In this document: one piece after another, positions 49,029 through 57,780 of the stretch
Layout: each line of letters opens with the position of its first letter
Numbering within the stretch: position 1 is the first letter of the stretch
The notes under the pieces: generated by a model
The model's database searches: none
Told to the model about the DNA's origin: nothing
The model's input: only the letters and a program-made list of their open reading frames with translations
Program-made: the position numbers and the translations under genes
Assembly (NCBI GenBank): GCA_003215355.1
Contig: QCKL01000004.1
Span: forward strand, 1-64,000
From: Prochlorococcus sp. AG-409-O23
Lineage (GTDB): Bacteria; Cyanobacteriota; Cyanobacteriia; PCC-6307; Cyanobiaceae
Reading direction: 5' to 3'
DNA length: 64,000 nucleotides

Positions 49029-50942
49029 ATGAATCAACGTTGGCGAACCATTGCTTTATGGCTACTGCCTATAGGGATGGCGCTACTTCTCGCCTGGCAA
49101 ATATTTGGAGCCAACCAAACAACTACCCTTAATTCAAATGGAACAACTATTGCGCCAAGGAACACAGCAGTAGGGCGCATGAGCTATGGCAGATTCCTTG
49201 ACTATGTTGAGGCAGGAAGAGTTACTTCTGTTGATATATATGACGGTGGACGGAATGCAGTCGTTGAAGCTATAGACCCTGAGCTTGACAACCGTGTACA
49301 AAGAATACGAGTTGACTTGCCAGGACTAGAACCAGAATTAATAAACAATCTAAAACAAGAAGGAATTAGCTTTGATATACATCCACCAAGAACATCACCG
49401 CCTGCGATGGGAATTCTTGGTAATTTACTTTTCCCAATCATATTAATTGGTGGTTTAATCCTTTTAGCAAGAAGATCAAATTCTATGCCTGGTGGGCCAG
49501 GACAAGCAATGCAATTTGGAAAAACCAAAGCAAGGTTTGCTATGGAAGCAGAGACAGGAGTGAAGTTTGATGACGTAGCTGGTGTATCTGAAGCAAAACA
49601 AGATCTTCAAGAAGTAGTTACATTCCTAAAACAGCCCGAAAGATTTACATCAGTAGGGGCACAAATCCCTAAAGGTGTTTTATTAGTAGGGCCTCCAGGA
49701 ACTGGAAAGACCCTATTAGCAAAAGCAATAGCTGGAGAGGCTGGAGTTCCATTCTTTTCACTATCTGGCTCTGAATTTGTTGAAATGTTTGTAGGTGTTG
49801 GGGCAAGTAGGGTTCGTGACTTATTCAAAAGAGCCAAAGAGAATAGCCCTTGCCTTATATTTATAGATGAAATCGATGCTGTAGGTAGACAACGGGGAGC
49901 AGGAATAGGAGGTGGCAATGACGAAAGGGAACAAACATTAAATCAACTTTTAACTGAAATGGATGGGTTTGAAGGTAATAGCGGAATTATTATTATTGCA
50001 GCGACAAATAGGCCAGATGTTCTTGACTCAGCATTAATGAGACCAGGAAGATTCGACAGACAAGTAAGTGTTGACGCCCCTGATATAAAGGGTAGATTAT
50101 CTATTCTAAAAGTACACTCACGCAATAAAAAACTAAGCGATAGTCTTTCACTTGAAAGTATTGCTAGAAGAACACCTGGCTTTACTGGTGCTGACCTTGC
50201 AAACCTTCTTAATGAAGCTGCAATACTTACAGCAAGAAGACATAAAAATGAAATTAGTCTTTTAGAGATTGACGATGCAGTAGACCGAATAATTGCGGGA
50301 ATGGAAGGCCAACCACTTACTGATGGCAGAAGCAAACGGCTTATTGCCTATCATGAAGTCGGACATGCACTAATAGGAACTCTCGTAAAGGCGCATGACC
50401 CAGTTCAGAAAGTTACGCTTATTCCTCGCGGACAAGCGAAGGGACTTACGTGGTTTTCTCCTGACGATGACCAAATGTTAGTTAGTAGAGCACAGCTAAA
50501 AGCGAGAATAATGGGGGCTCTAGGTGGAAGAGCCGCTGAAGATGTTGTATTTGGGAGAGCAGAAGTAACAACAGGAGCGGGAGGTGATATTCAGCAAGTT
50601 GCATCTATGGCTCGTCAAATGGTAACTAAATTTGGAATGAGTGACTTGGGCCCAATGTCACTTGAAGGAGATAGCCAGGAAGTATTTCTTGGTAGAGATT
50701 TAATGACTCGTAATGATATTTCTGATGCTATTGCCAAACAGATTGATGAACAAGTGAGGGATATGGTTAAACTCTGCTATAAGCAGACATTCTCAATCGT
50801 TGAGAACCATAGAGAAGCAATGGATAAATTAGTGGATATGCTGATTGAAAAAGAAACCATGAATGGCGATGAGTTTTGTGAAATTCTTAGCGAATTCACT
50901 GAAATTCCTCAAAAAGAAAGAACAGTACCTGTGCTCAATTAG
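49029..50942 (+). CDS. ftsH: ATP-dependent zinc metalloprotease FtsH
   Basis: 637-residue membrane protease. Two N-terminal helices (about 8-25 and 125-145) flank a lumenal loop. The AAA domain has [33 protein letters not shown] and the second-region RPGRFDRQV. The zinc site is [14 protein letters not shown] (HExxH) near residue 440. FtsH removes damaged thylakoid proteins, notably D1 in photosystem II repair. Several ftsH paralogues are usual in cyanobacteria; I cannot say which this is. Confidence 0.96.
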   Translation: MNQRWRTIALWLLPIGMALLLAWQIFGANQTTTLNSNGTTIAPRNTAVGRMSYGRFLDYVEAGRVTSVDIYDGGRNAVVEAIDPELDNRVQRIRVDLPGLEPELINNLKQEGISFDIHPPRTSPPAMGILGNLLFPIILIGGLILLARRSNSMPGGPGQAMQFGKTKARFAMEAETGVKFDDVAGVSEAKQDLQEVVTFLKQPERFTSVGAQIPKGVLLVGPPGTGKTLLAKAIAGEAGVPFFSLSGSEFVEMFVGVGASRVRDLFKRAKENSPCLIFIDEIDAVGRQRGAGIGGGNDEREQTLNQLLTEMDGFEGNSGIIIIAATNRPDVLDSALMRPGRFDRQVSVDAPDIKGRLSILKVHSRNKKLSDSLSLESIARRTPGFTGADLANLLNEAAILTARRHKNEISLLEIDDAVDRIIAGMEGQPLTDGRSKRLIAYHEVGHALIGTLVKAHDPVQKVTLIPRGQAKGLTWFSPDDDQMLVSRAQLKARIMGALGGRAAEDVVFGRAEVTTGAGGDIQQVASMARQMVTKFGMSDLGPMSLEGDSQEVFLGRDLMTRNDISDAIAKQIDEQVRDMVKLCYKQTFSIVENHREAMDKLVDMLIEKETMNGDEFCEILSEFTEIPQKERTVPVLN

Positions 50943-51033
50943 CAAGTGATAATTTATAGATTTTTCAATGATAGTGAAAATTAAGTAATTATAGTTTTGA
51001 TGAAAAAGTGAGTATTCATTGATATATCATCTC

Positions 51034-51645
51034 TTATACAGGGTTTACAGGCCTTTTGTTCAAAACCGAGTCAATAATTCCATAAGCGACAGCCTCAGTA
51101 GGTGACATAAAGAAATCTCTATCTGTATCTTCTTGAATTCTAGAAATTGGCTGACCTGTTCTAGCTGCAAGTTCTTGATTTAATCTATCTTTTAAAAATA
51201 AGATTTCATCAGCTTGAATCCTAATATCACTAGCTTGACCACGGGCACCTCCTAGAGGTTGGTGAATCATTATTCTCGAATGCTGGAGACTGCTGCGTTT
51301 ACCCTTAGTACCGGCACAAAGCAAAAAAGCACCCATGCTTGCAGCAAGGCCAACACAGACAGTATGTATGTCAGGCTTTACATGTTGCATCGTGTCGAAT
51401 ATTCCTAAGCCGTCATAAACAGAACCCCCAGGAGAATTGATGTACAGGTAAATATCTTTTTCAGGATCCTCAGCTTCTAGGAACAGCATTTGAGCAACAA
51501 CTCGGTTAGCAGAATCACTAGTGACGGGCTCGCCAAGAAAAATTATCCTTTCCCTAAGAAGTCTTGAGTAAATATCAAAGGCCCTTTCACCTCGGCCCGA
51601 CTCTTCAATCACTATCGGGATCATTTTGGTTTGATCGGTTTCCAC
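51034..51645 (-). CDS. clpP: ATP-dependent Clp protease proteolytic subunit
   Basis: 203-residue serine protease subunit. The catalytic Ser is in [19 protein letters not shown], His in [19 protein letters not shown] and Asp in [15 protein letters not shown], so it is an active ClpP rather than ClpR. It works with ClpC/ClpX and the adaptor ClpS, encoded 1.2 kb away. ATG 51645 or, seven codons in, MIPIVIE. It is divergent from psb29 (60 bases). Confidence 0.95.
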   Translation of the reverse strand: METDQTKMIPIVIEESGRGERAFDIYSRLLRERIIFLGEPVTSDSANRVVAQMLFLEAEDPEKDIYLYINSPGGSVYDGLGIFDTMQHVKPDIHTVCVGLAASMGAFLLCAGTKGKRSSLQHSRIMIHQPLGGARGQASDIRIQADEILFLKDRLNQELAARTGQPISRIQEDTDRDFFMSPTEAVAYGIIDSVLNKRPVNPV

Positions 51646-51705
51646 GATCTTAACGGTGGAATGAGTGGAGCTAAGGTCAATTAAGAATCAGATCAGGCCA
51701 GGCAC

Positions 51706-52437
51706 TTGAATGAGCGAAAGACCATCTCAGACAGCAAGCGTGCCTTCCACCATGCGTTCCCTTACGTAATACCACCTTTATACAGACGTTTGGCAGACGA
51801 ACTACTAGTAGAGCTACACCTTCTAAGCCGTCAAAAGGCATTTAAAACAAACCTGCTTTTTGCAGTGGGACTATGTCAAGTATTTGATTCCTTTACGCGT
51901 GGGTACAAACCCATAAATCATCTGCACAACCTTTTTGAAGCATTGTGCAAGAGCAATGGATTTGAACCAATCCAACTAAGGAATCAATCCGAGGGGGCTC
52001 TAGCCATAGTTAGAGAGCATTCAATTGAAGACGTAAAACATTGGCTAATGAAAAAGGGAGAAGGTGCTCCTTCGGCCTTGGCTGGAGACATCAAAGCTTT
52101 AAGCGACTCTGGATTGCATTATTCACGCCTTATGCCTATAGGAATACTAAATATCCTCTCATCTGCAAAAGTAAAAGATTCATTTGATCTAAAGATAATT
52201 GAGGAGTTTGCAGTGAAAATTAGCTGTGAAATTGGCTACTCATCAATAAGAGTGGAAAAAGATTTAAACCTATACAAGGCCAGCCAGGAAAAGCTAGATC
52301 AAGCAATTGAACTTATGAATGAAACACTAGAGTCAGAAAGAAGAAAAAGAGAAAAATACATAAATACTGAATCTGCAGAGGATAAAAAAATATCTCCAAA
52401 CTCAGAGATAAGCGAAGGCACAGTTAAGGCTAGCTAA
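51706..52437 (+). CDS. psb29: Psb29/Thf1 thylakoid biogenesis protein
   Basis: 243-residue mostly helical protein. KRAFHHAFPYVIPPLYRRLA, then DELLVELHLLSRQKAFKTN and FAVGLCQVFDSFTRGYKP, are diagnostic of Psb29/Thf1. The C-terminus is a charged coiled coil. In cyanobacteria and plants this protein supports photosystem II function and interacts with FtsH-mediated repair, and ftsH lies two genes away. The frame starts at TTG 51706. Confidence 0.9.
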   Translation: MNERKTISDSKRAFHHAFPYVIPPLYRRLADELLVELHLLSRQKAFKTNLLFAVGLCQVFDSFTRGYKPINHLHNLFEALCKSNGFEPIQLRNQSEGALAIVREHSIEDVKHWLMKKGEGAPSALAGDIKALSDSGLHYSRLMPIGILNILSSAKVKDSFDLKIIEEFAVKISCEIGYSSIRVEKDLNLYKASQEKLDQAIELMNETLESERRKREKYINTESAEDKKISPNSEISEGTVKAS

Positions 52438-52473
52438 TCATTGCAGCAGCCAGCCATAAGCCATGAGAATGCT

Positions 52474-52650
52474 TCAGCCCGAATTGCTTTGACCTTTTTT
52501 TCTCCTTCTACGATCCTTCCAGTCAACAAAGGAAAGATAAGCCACGGAAACACTTACAAAAACAAGAAGAAAGGCAGCTATTGCCGATAACAAGCTACTT
52601 GTCGATGCAATGTGTAAAGACCGAGCGATATCAAAAATTGATTGATCCAT
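52474..52650 (-). CDS. Small single-span membrane protein overlapping petN
   Basis: 58-residue ORF on the minus strand. It begins [16 protein letters not shown], has one hydrophobic helix ([19 protein letters not shown]) and ends in a strongly basic tail [10 protein letters not shown]. Its ATG lies inside the last codons of petN in another frame, overlapping by 20 nt, and GGAG sits immediately upstream. This suggests coupled translation. The single span with a basic tail recalls small accessory subunits such as NdhP, but I do not recognise it with confidence. Confidence 0.55.
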   Translation of the reverse strand: MDQSIFDIARSLHIASTSSLLSAIAAFLLVFVSVSVAYLSFVDWKDRRRRKKGQSNSG

Positions 52651-52732
52651 CTCCGTTCCGGCCCCAAACCACCATTGATATGGAAAGAGTAAAAACAGCT
52701 GCTAGGGCAGCCCATGCGAAGGTGAACAACAT
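52631..52732 (-). CDS. petN: Cytochrome b6f complex subunit PetN
   Basis: 33-residue single-helix thylakoid protein. It starts [14 protein letters not shown] and ends [15 protein letters not shown], essentially the universal PetN sequence. PetN is the smallest subunit of the cytochrome b6f complex, which links photosystem II to photosystem I. It is divergent from clpS and overlaps the next small membrane ORF. Confidence 0.95.
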   Translation of the reverse strand: MLFTFAWAALAAVFTLSISMVVWGRNGDGSINF

Positions 52733-52803
52733 AGATCTTAGGCTCGAATACAAGACAGCCTATAGGCTTGAACAAGGTTACACGTCACTGCGGCTTATCA
52801 GTT

Positions 52804-53100
52804 ATGACGTTCGCTAGTCCAACAACTTCATCAGTCCTAGAAAGGTCACAAGAAACCCAAAGTTATCCTGAAGCACGAGTAATAGTGCTTGACGACGACA
52901 TAAACACATTTGAACACGTTGTTAGTTGTCTACGAAAAATCATCCCTGGCATGAGCGAAGAAAAAGCTTGGGAACTGGCAAACAAAGTTGATCGAGATGG
53001 TTCAGCAGAAGTATGGCGCGGTCCACTTGAGCAAGCTGAGCTATATCACCAACAACTATCAAGTGAAGGTTTGACGATGGCTCCACTTGAGCGATGCTGA
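52804..53100 (+). CDS. clpS: ATP-dependent Clp protease adaptor ClpS
   Basis: 98-residue adaptor. ARVIVLDDDINTFEHVVSCL is the ClpS core that binds N-degrons, followed by PGMSEEKAWELANKVDRDGS. It delivers N-end-rule substrates to ClpC. ATG 52804 (MTFASPTTS) is preferred to an in-frame start at 52768. The N-terminal 25 residues are variable, as in the family. Confidence 0.93.
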   Translation: MTFASPTTSSVLERSQETQSYPEARVIVLDDDINTFEHVVSCLRKIIPGMSEEKAWELANKVDRDGSAEVWRGPLEQAELYHQQLSSEGLTMAPLERC

Positions 53101-53224
53101 AATTAACTTAAAAATCAAATAAATATTTCTCGATACTCTAGTATATTAAAGGCATCTCGTATAGAGTAAATTTACAGGATAGCCCAATATTTATTAATGA
53201 TAGATAAATATTAAACGAAATAGT

Positions 53225-53443
53225 TTATAAAGTCCTTGATGATTTAAGAATGAGAATATCCTCTGTAAGTAAACGTCTTGACTGAGCATTAAAAACATAT
53301 CTAACAACTTTGCCAGGGCAGAGGGCAAGCCCACGTACATCCCTGCCGTGAGCCTCGACAGTGAGAACCTTTGCACTGGGACCAAAACCCTGATTTAAAG
53401 GCCCAGAGACCCTCATCCTCAAGGATTCTGTAGATTGAAGCAT
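53225..53443 (-). CDS. Conserved hypothetical small protein
   Basis: 72-residue (or 63 from the inner MRVSGPLNQGFGPSAKV start) protein of mixed beta character with GRDVRGLALCPGKVVRYVF near the middle. No transmembrane helix or signal peptide. The composition looks like a real gene, with well-spread Gly, Val and Arg. I do not recognise the family. It lies between clpS and the DUF2103 gene. Confidence 0.5.
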   Translation of the reverse strand: MLQSTESLRMRVSGPLNQGFGPSAKVLTVEAHGRDVRGLALCPGKVVRYVFNAQSRRLLTEDILILKSSRTL

Positions 53444-53515
53444 TAAATCGCAAGACTCATATGTTTGTCGTAGCTACTAAGGCTAATTTCGACCAGTCCT
53501 GATAAATAAAGCGAA

Positions 53516-53797
53516 GTGGGTAGAGTAGTCATTACACACAGCACTTATTTAAAGGGTCTTATCCCACACCTCAAGAAGTTGGTGCTTGAATCAGGAATAA
53601 AGACAATAACTCCAGGGAAGATCTCAAGAGTTAAAGGTAGAAGTGATACCTTACAACTCAGGATAACTACCTCTATAAGAGGCGGTTACAAGCTTATAGC
53701 AAGAAAAGGGTCATCAGCTCAAGAGATTTTTATCGTGACAACGTTGAGTGAAGAAGAGCTTAGAAAAATAATGTTAAATAAATTGAGATTATTGTAA
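53516..53797 (+). CDS. DUF2103 family (predicted metal-binding) protein
   Basis: 93-residue protein. THSTYLKGLIPHLKKLV, then ITPGKISRVKGRSDTLQLRI and SIRGGYKLIARKGSSAQEIF, match DUF2103, a small cyanobacterial and archaeal family described as metal-binding; its function is unknown. The start is GTG 53516. Confidence 0.78.
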   Translation: MGRVVITHSTYLKGLIPHLKKLVLESGIKTITPGKISRVKGRSDTLQLRITTSIRGGYKLIARKGSSAQEIFIVTTLSEEELRKIMLNKLRLL

Positions 53798-53810
53798 TTA
53801 TGGTTAACAA

Positions 53811-53957
53811 CTAGTCAGGCTGAAAATTATAATCATTTGGAAAGGATGTAACCTTTAATTTATTAACCTTAGCAACTGAATCAGCCATTTCTCTTGTTAG
53901 TTGCTCCTTTATTGCAGACATGGCATCGTCCAAAGGGCATTGATTGTTCTTCTTCAT
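53811..53957 (-). CDS. Hypothetical 48-residue protein
   Basis: Frame reads MKKNNQCPLDDAMSAIKEQL then TREMADSVAKVNKLKV, ending DYNFQPD. It is predicted amphipathic helix followed by a short tail. It is tail to tail with DUF2103 (13 bases between stops). Sequence character is protein-like, but there is no family assignment. Confidence 0.4.
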   Translation of the reverse strand: MKKNNQCPLDDAMSAIKEQLTREMADSVAKVNKLKVTSFPNDYNFQPD

Positions 53958-54123
53958 TCCTGCCGAGAATCTAAAGCCATTTAAGCTCCTAAATATGTAA
54001 ATGCACTATATGTAACAACGAAACAATATTAAGTTAATATAATCATAAATGACATTAACCAAATATAAAAAGAATTGTAAGTCTTTATTTAAAGATTATG
54101 ATGTAGACGAATAACGAGCTGAA

Positions 54124-54447
54124 ATGAAGATTGGCCTACTATGTCTTTCTATGATTGTAACGACAGCGCCGGTATTAGCAGGTAATCGTCAACAAGTAGC
54201 AGAACTATGCAGATACCAAGCAAATTCTGTAAAGTGTATTAGTAATTTTAAAAGTCTACCTCCAATAGGTCAAGCAAATCGTTCGACTAGTTCAAAGCCA
54301 ATATCTCTAGAGGTAATAAATTACACGTACGGTCAAAAAGACACTAAATCATCGAAATATAAGAACTACAAAAAAGGAATCAATAATCAAAGAGGCATAG
54401 CAATTAAAACAAAGGCGTGGGGGGAAGATGAATGGTATGACTACTGA
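54124..54447 (+). CDS. Secreted small protein with C-X8-C motif
   Basis: 107 residues with a clear signal peptide (MKIGLLCLSMIVTTAPVLAG, cleavage after A-L-A) and a mature part with two cysteines in LCRYQANSVKC, then a basic Tyr/Lys-rich region and acidic aromatic end GEDEWYDY. Probably periplasmic with a disulfide. It is convergent with a similar gene 20 bases away. No known family recognised. Confidence 0.55.
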   Translation: MKIGLLCLSMIVTTAPVLAGNRQQVAELCRYQANSVKCISNFKSLPPIGQANRSTSSKPISLEVINYTYGQKDTKSSKYKNYKKGINNQRGIAIKTKAWGEDEWYDY

Positions 54448-54466
54448 ATAAAGTAATAATTAATAG

Positions 54467-54871
54467 TCAAATAGCACAAAGATCCTTAATAAGTTTGTGC
54501 TCAAAACTTTCCGAAGGTTTAAACCAGCCTTTCCAGTTACTATTAATGCCTGTTAAATTAATTGATCGTGAAACACAATTTACTCCTATATACAAAGGTT
54601 TGTTCTCATTATTAAGAGCTTGAACAACCTTGTTGCTATTCCTTCTTTTTATAATTGATAAATTAACTTCAAGTGGGCCATAATTTCTCCATACTGTTTT
54701 ATTGGTGGACAAAGTGGAAAACTGGGAGATAGGAAATATGTATGATCTGGAACATCCTTCATAATCACTGGCCGTTTTACATAAGCTGTGAATCTCATTG
54801 ATGCTATGAGCTTTTACAGGAAATGCTGTGATATTAATAATTAAAATACCAATTAATATATAGCCTGGCAT
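54467..54871 (-). CDS. Secreted small protein with C-X8-C motif (related to the convergent gene)
   Basis: 134 residues. A signal peptide ends FPVKA, followed by IHSLCKTASDYEGC, which has the same LC-X8-C pattern as its convergent neighbour. Both also share a PxLEV-type block (GPLEVNL here). The longer C-terminal half has YIGVNCVSRSINLTG, WKGWFKPSESFEH and DLC near the end, giving two more cysteines. Probably periplasmic. Function unknown. Confidence 0.55.
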   Translation of the reverse strand: MPGYILIGILIINITAFPVKAHSINEIHSLCKTASDYEGCSRSYIFPISQFSTLSTNKTVWRNYGPLEVNLSIIKRRNSNKVVQALNNENKPLYIGVNCVSRSINLTGINSNWKGWFKPSESFEHKLIKDLCAI

Positions 54872-55099
54872 GATTATAGGACGACATTAAAATTAATTAT
54901 ATAATAAAATATAACCAGATAGCGGAAGAGTGTCAAGGGAGCTCATGTACATAAGTAAAAATCACGCGGTAAAGCAAATGCAATGATTAAAAAAAATGAT
55001 TAGAAAAGATTCCTGTTTGAAAAAATAATTAAAAACATGTTGAATTAGATATTATTTCGCTATATGATATAAAAAATAAAAAATGTGTTAGCCAGCAAG

Positions 55100-56131
55100 A
55101 TGGACGTCGCACCACCACAACAAAGGAAGTGCTCGGAATGCCAGAAAGTATTTTCTCTAAACATGTTCAGGCCTGATAAATTCATTTGTAGGTATTGTGA
55201 GAGTGGTCGTAATGCACCAATCATTAACAAGGAATTATCAACTGCATATTTATCAGAGTCAGAACTAGAATCAACAATTGAAGAAACACAACCCGTTATT
55301 GCTGAGATTAAAGTAGAATTAGATTCAAGTAGTCTTCAATCGATTAATCAAGTTAACACGATTTTTATAAACAATAATGAGGACTCAAATGAAATAGTTT
55401 CAAAGGCTATCTATAAAGAATATGTCTATGAGGTAAACATAAGTCTAGGGTCAATAATAAGATGGTCAAAAGAAAATGATGGAATTGAAAAATTGGCAAA
55501 TTGGTTACTTTCAAGGGAATACTCACAAAGGCTTATGATTAATTCTGATTCAATCAAAGTAAATACTGTTCATAAAGAATTAGTTTCTCTAATAGAAACG
55601 ACAGATACTAATGTCACAATAATCAAAGCTTGTATTCGAACATTACTAAAATCGACACAGAAAAGAAGATTAGAGTTGATAAATTTTATTGAGTCATGCT
55701 TAGCAGGGGACGAAACCAAAACTAACGCTATAAATATTTTAAAAGAAGATTTATTGAGAGAATCACAAGAATTAGGTTATCCTATACCAGTAATACCCAT
55801 TAATGAAGACAGACTAACCTTACCTCAAATCAACTTAAAAGGTGAAATCCAAAATTGTAGTAAGCAAACAACTATAATCAATCTTGTTAAACTTATAAAC
55901 TCTGATGACAAAATTATTGAAAGGAATCCTTTTGAAAAAGATGTAAAGTATTCTATTATAGATCTTTTAAATAAGAAATCAATACATCTAAACCCAGAAG
56001 ATTTAGATAAATATTTAGAAGAAGGTATAAATCATGCATACAGAATATGTGGAATTAGTGAAAAAAATAAAGGCCTAAGTGATCCCAAGGGAATATCAGT
56101 GATCGATTTAACACATAGTAGTACTTATTAA
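55100..56131 (+). CDS. Hypothetical protein with N-terminal zinc ribbon
   Basis: About 343 residues. An N-terminal C-X2-C / C-X2-C pair (KCSECQKVFSLNMF, then FICRYCESG) spaced by 18 residues looks like a zinc ribbon of the type found in small zinc-finger or HNH-associated domains. The rest is acidic, mostly helical, without recognised motifs. ATG 55100 is preferred over GTG 55085. The 3' end overlaps the next gene by 4 nt, tail to tail. DNA binding is only a guess. Confidence 0.55.
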   Translation: MDVAPPQQRKCSECQKVFSLNMFRPDKFICRYCESGRNAPIINKELSTAYLSESELESTIEETQPVIAEIKVELDSSSLQSINQVNTIFINNNEDSNEIVSKAIYKEYVYEVNISLGSIIRWSKENDGIEKLANWLLSREYSQRLMINSDSIKVNTVHKELVSLIETTDTNVTIIKACIRTLLKSTQKRRLELINFIESCLAGDETKTNAINILKEDLLRESQELGYPIPVIPINEDRLTLPQINLKGEIQNCSKQTTIINLVKLINSDDKIIERNPFEKDVKYSIIDLLNKKSIHLNPEDLDKYLEEGINHAYRICGISEKNKGLSDPKGISVIDLTHSSTY

Positions 56132-56397
56132 ATCTCATATTCAGATTCGAACTTCTCCAAGAGTTGCTTATATTTTACTAACTCGCCCTCAGATGCTTCA
56201 GCTACACCAACAGAATCGTATAGGCTGGTAAGCATAAAGTAAGAAATCCTTGTACTTTCAAAGGCTGTTCTATATTCTTGCTGTATGTCCTCTTCCTCAA
56301 TATCATTTATCATAGCTGTAATGAGCTCTACATTCCTTTTTGCTGTAGCAATCTCTTTCTCAAGTTCTTTAGAAAGTTTGCGTCTCTTCTTAGGCAT
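56128..56397 (-). CDS. Hypothetical coiled-coil protein
   Basis: About 89 residues from the likely ATG 56397 (MPKKRRKLSKELEKEI) or up to 102 from ATG 56436. Basic N-terminus, then helical text (AKRNVELITAMINDIEEEDI) and an acidic tail EKFESEYEI. A coiled coil is likely. Not recognised. Confidence 0.4.
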   Translation of the reverse strand: MPKKRRKLSKELEKEIATAKRNVELITAMINDIEEEDIQQEYRTAFESTRISYFMLTSLYDSVGVAEASEGELVKYKQLLEKFESEYEI

Positions 56398-56436
56398 GTG
56401 AATTTCTGTACTTAACTGATTCATCTTATTACACAA

Positions 56437-56781
56437 GAATCATTGATAACAACTTCAACTAAACAAAAAAATGTATATTAAATATGCAGGCATGAAACAG
56501 TCGTTTGGTGCTATATTAATAGAATTTCTATTAACATTAAAAAGTATATTCTAAGATTAGTATATATAATGCTAATGCTTAATCCATCTACAATTTAAGT
56601 GTTATCTCATTTACGGCAGTATAAGAGTACTAGTGCCGATTCTTCAACGGCTAAGGTTAGGGGGTAGAATTTTTATCAAATGAAGATTTAGATACCCGTG
56701 GGTAACCAATTCAAAAACAAGATATATTTTATAGAATAGAACTAGATTTTCCTTATCGATGACGTTTTCAAAACCCTATGG
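56437..56781. other. Structured intergenic region
   Basis: About 345 bases without a supported gene. There is an AT-rich perfect hairpin TTAATAG/CTATTAA at 56516-56534. Between about 56614 and 56656, short inverted repeats (GGCA...TGCC and GCCG...CGGC) sit next to each other, and TACCC/GGGTA lies at 56693-56704. The GC pairs stand out in AT-rich surroundings, so a small RNA or leader is possible, but I have no match. Confidence 0.3.
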
Positions 56782-57165
56782 ATGCCAAAGGAGGGGCAAG
56801 CAGTATTGAACACACGTTCTAGAAAGTCCTCTGTGAATGATTCAGGTGGTCCCTCACTGCCATGGTGGGTTGAATTGTTGTTTGTACAAGTAGGTCTTCC
56901 GGATGGATTACTCAGAAGAATACTTAAAACAAAGAAAAGACTTTCCTCATATAAACAGAAAAACAAAAAGCCTATTGCATATACATTAATAGCATTAGCC
57001 TTGGTAATCTACTTTCAACCTCTTACTAGGCAAGCAAAATACCATAATCAATGCGTTGCTTCATCAAAGGTCTTTATAAGTAAACAACCCAATATTGATT
57101 CCAATCCAAGCGAATCAGAGTTACAGGCATTGGCTAATAGATTCTGCAACGGAGGTTCGTTATAG
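56782..57165 (+). CDS. Hypothetical single-span membrane protein
   Basis: 127 residues. The first 45 contain SGGPSLPWWVELLFVQVGLP; a basic stretch (LKTKKRLSSYKQKNKKP) precedes one transmembrane helix (IAYTLIALALVIYF). The remaining 50 residues have two cysteines and a Pro/Ser-rich section. Topology with the basic part inside is likely. No family recognised; the Trp-rich opening looks conserved. Confidence 0.5.
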   Translation: MPKEGQAVLNTRSRKSSVNDSGGPSLPWWVELLFVQVGLPDGLLRRILKTKKRLSSYKQKNKKPIAYTLIALALVIYFQPLTRQAKYHNQCVASSKVFISKQPNIDSNPSESELQALANRFCNGGSL

Positions 57166-57275
57166 TAGTAACTCAATACATTAAAATCTACTAATGCAAT
57201 CTACATTAAAACAAAGATGCATATCTAATGAAATAACCCTAATGGATTAAATTACACGCAAACATTAAAAGTCTT

Positions 57276-57464
57276 ATGATGAATGACAAAGATATGATTG
57301 ATTACTTTGATTCAAATCTTGTTAAGATAATAAGTAACGACAAGGATTCATTCCTTCAAGTCTTGTTTGATTTAACTTCAGATGAAAAAATGCTTCAGCA
57401 AATAAGATGTTGGCCAGATGAAATTAAAATAATCATTGTCAAGAAATATCTTAATATCAATTAA
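57276..57464 (+). CDS. Hypothetical 62-residue protein
   Basis: Soluble acidic/basic mix: MMNDKDMIDYFDSNLVKIIS, a DSFLQVLFDLTSDEKMLQQI helix and IKIIIVKKYLNIN end. It resembles no family I know. Composition and length look gene-like. Confidence 0.4.
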   Translation: MMNDKDMIDYFDSNLVKIISNDKDSFLQVLFDLTSDEKMLQQIRCWPDEIKIIIVKKYLNIN

Positions 57465-57512
57465 GTACTGTCTCTGAATTGATCTAATAATGGTCTAAAA
57501 TTATAAATTAGA

Positions 57513-57674
57513 CTAATTTTTGTTGTGATTGTTTTTATTTAAGTTTCGAGCAAGAGGAATTGAAGATAATACAAAGCACAATACAAAGACAATGGCAATT
57601 ACAATCACACTATAATAAGTAAATGGAGAAAGCTCCATTTCGCCAAATTCAATAGAAAGAAAAGAACTTGTCAT
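57513..57674 (-). CDS. Small single-span membrane protein
   Basis: 53 residues: MTSSFLSIEFGEMELSPFTY, one strong helix (SVIVIAIVFVLCFVLSSIPL) and a basic, Asn-rich tail (ARNLNKNNHNKN). Good candidate for a small thylakoid or inner membrane subunit; not recognised. Confidence 0.45.
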   Translation of the reverse strand: MTSSFLSIEFGEMELSPFTYYSVIVIAIVFVLCFVLSSIPLARNLNKNNHNKN

Positions 57675-57780
57675 TGCTTTTGAAACAAATGATTAAAGCT
57701 TAATATTTGAGTTTTGGATTTATTATCATTTAATATTAGCTCACCGATACAAAACAGTAATAGCATTTAAACAATGCTAA

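Noticed and set aside
52474..52650. Assigning the petN-overlapping ORF as NdhP
   Set aside because: One span and a basic tail fit several small subunits; I could not recall diagnostic residues, so no symbol was given.
52578..52817. Plus-strand 78-codon open frame
   Set aside because: It lies antisense to petN and the overlapping membrane ORF, and its translation shows no domain character; petN on the other strand is certain.
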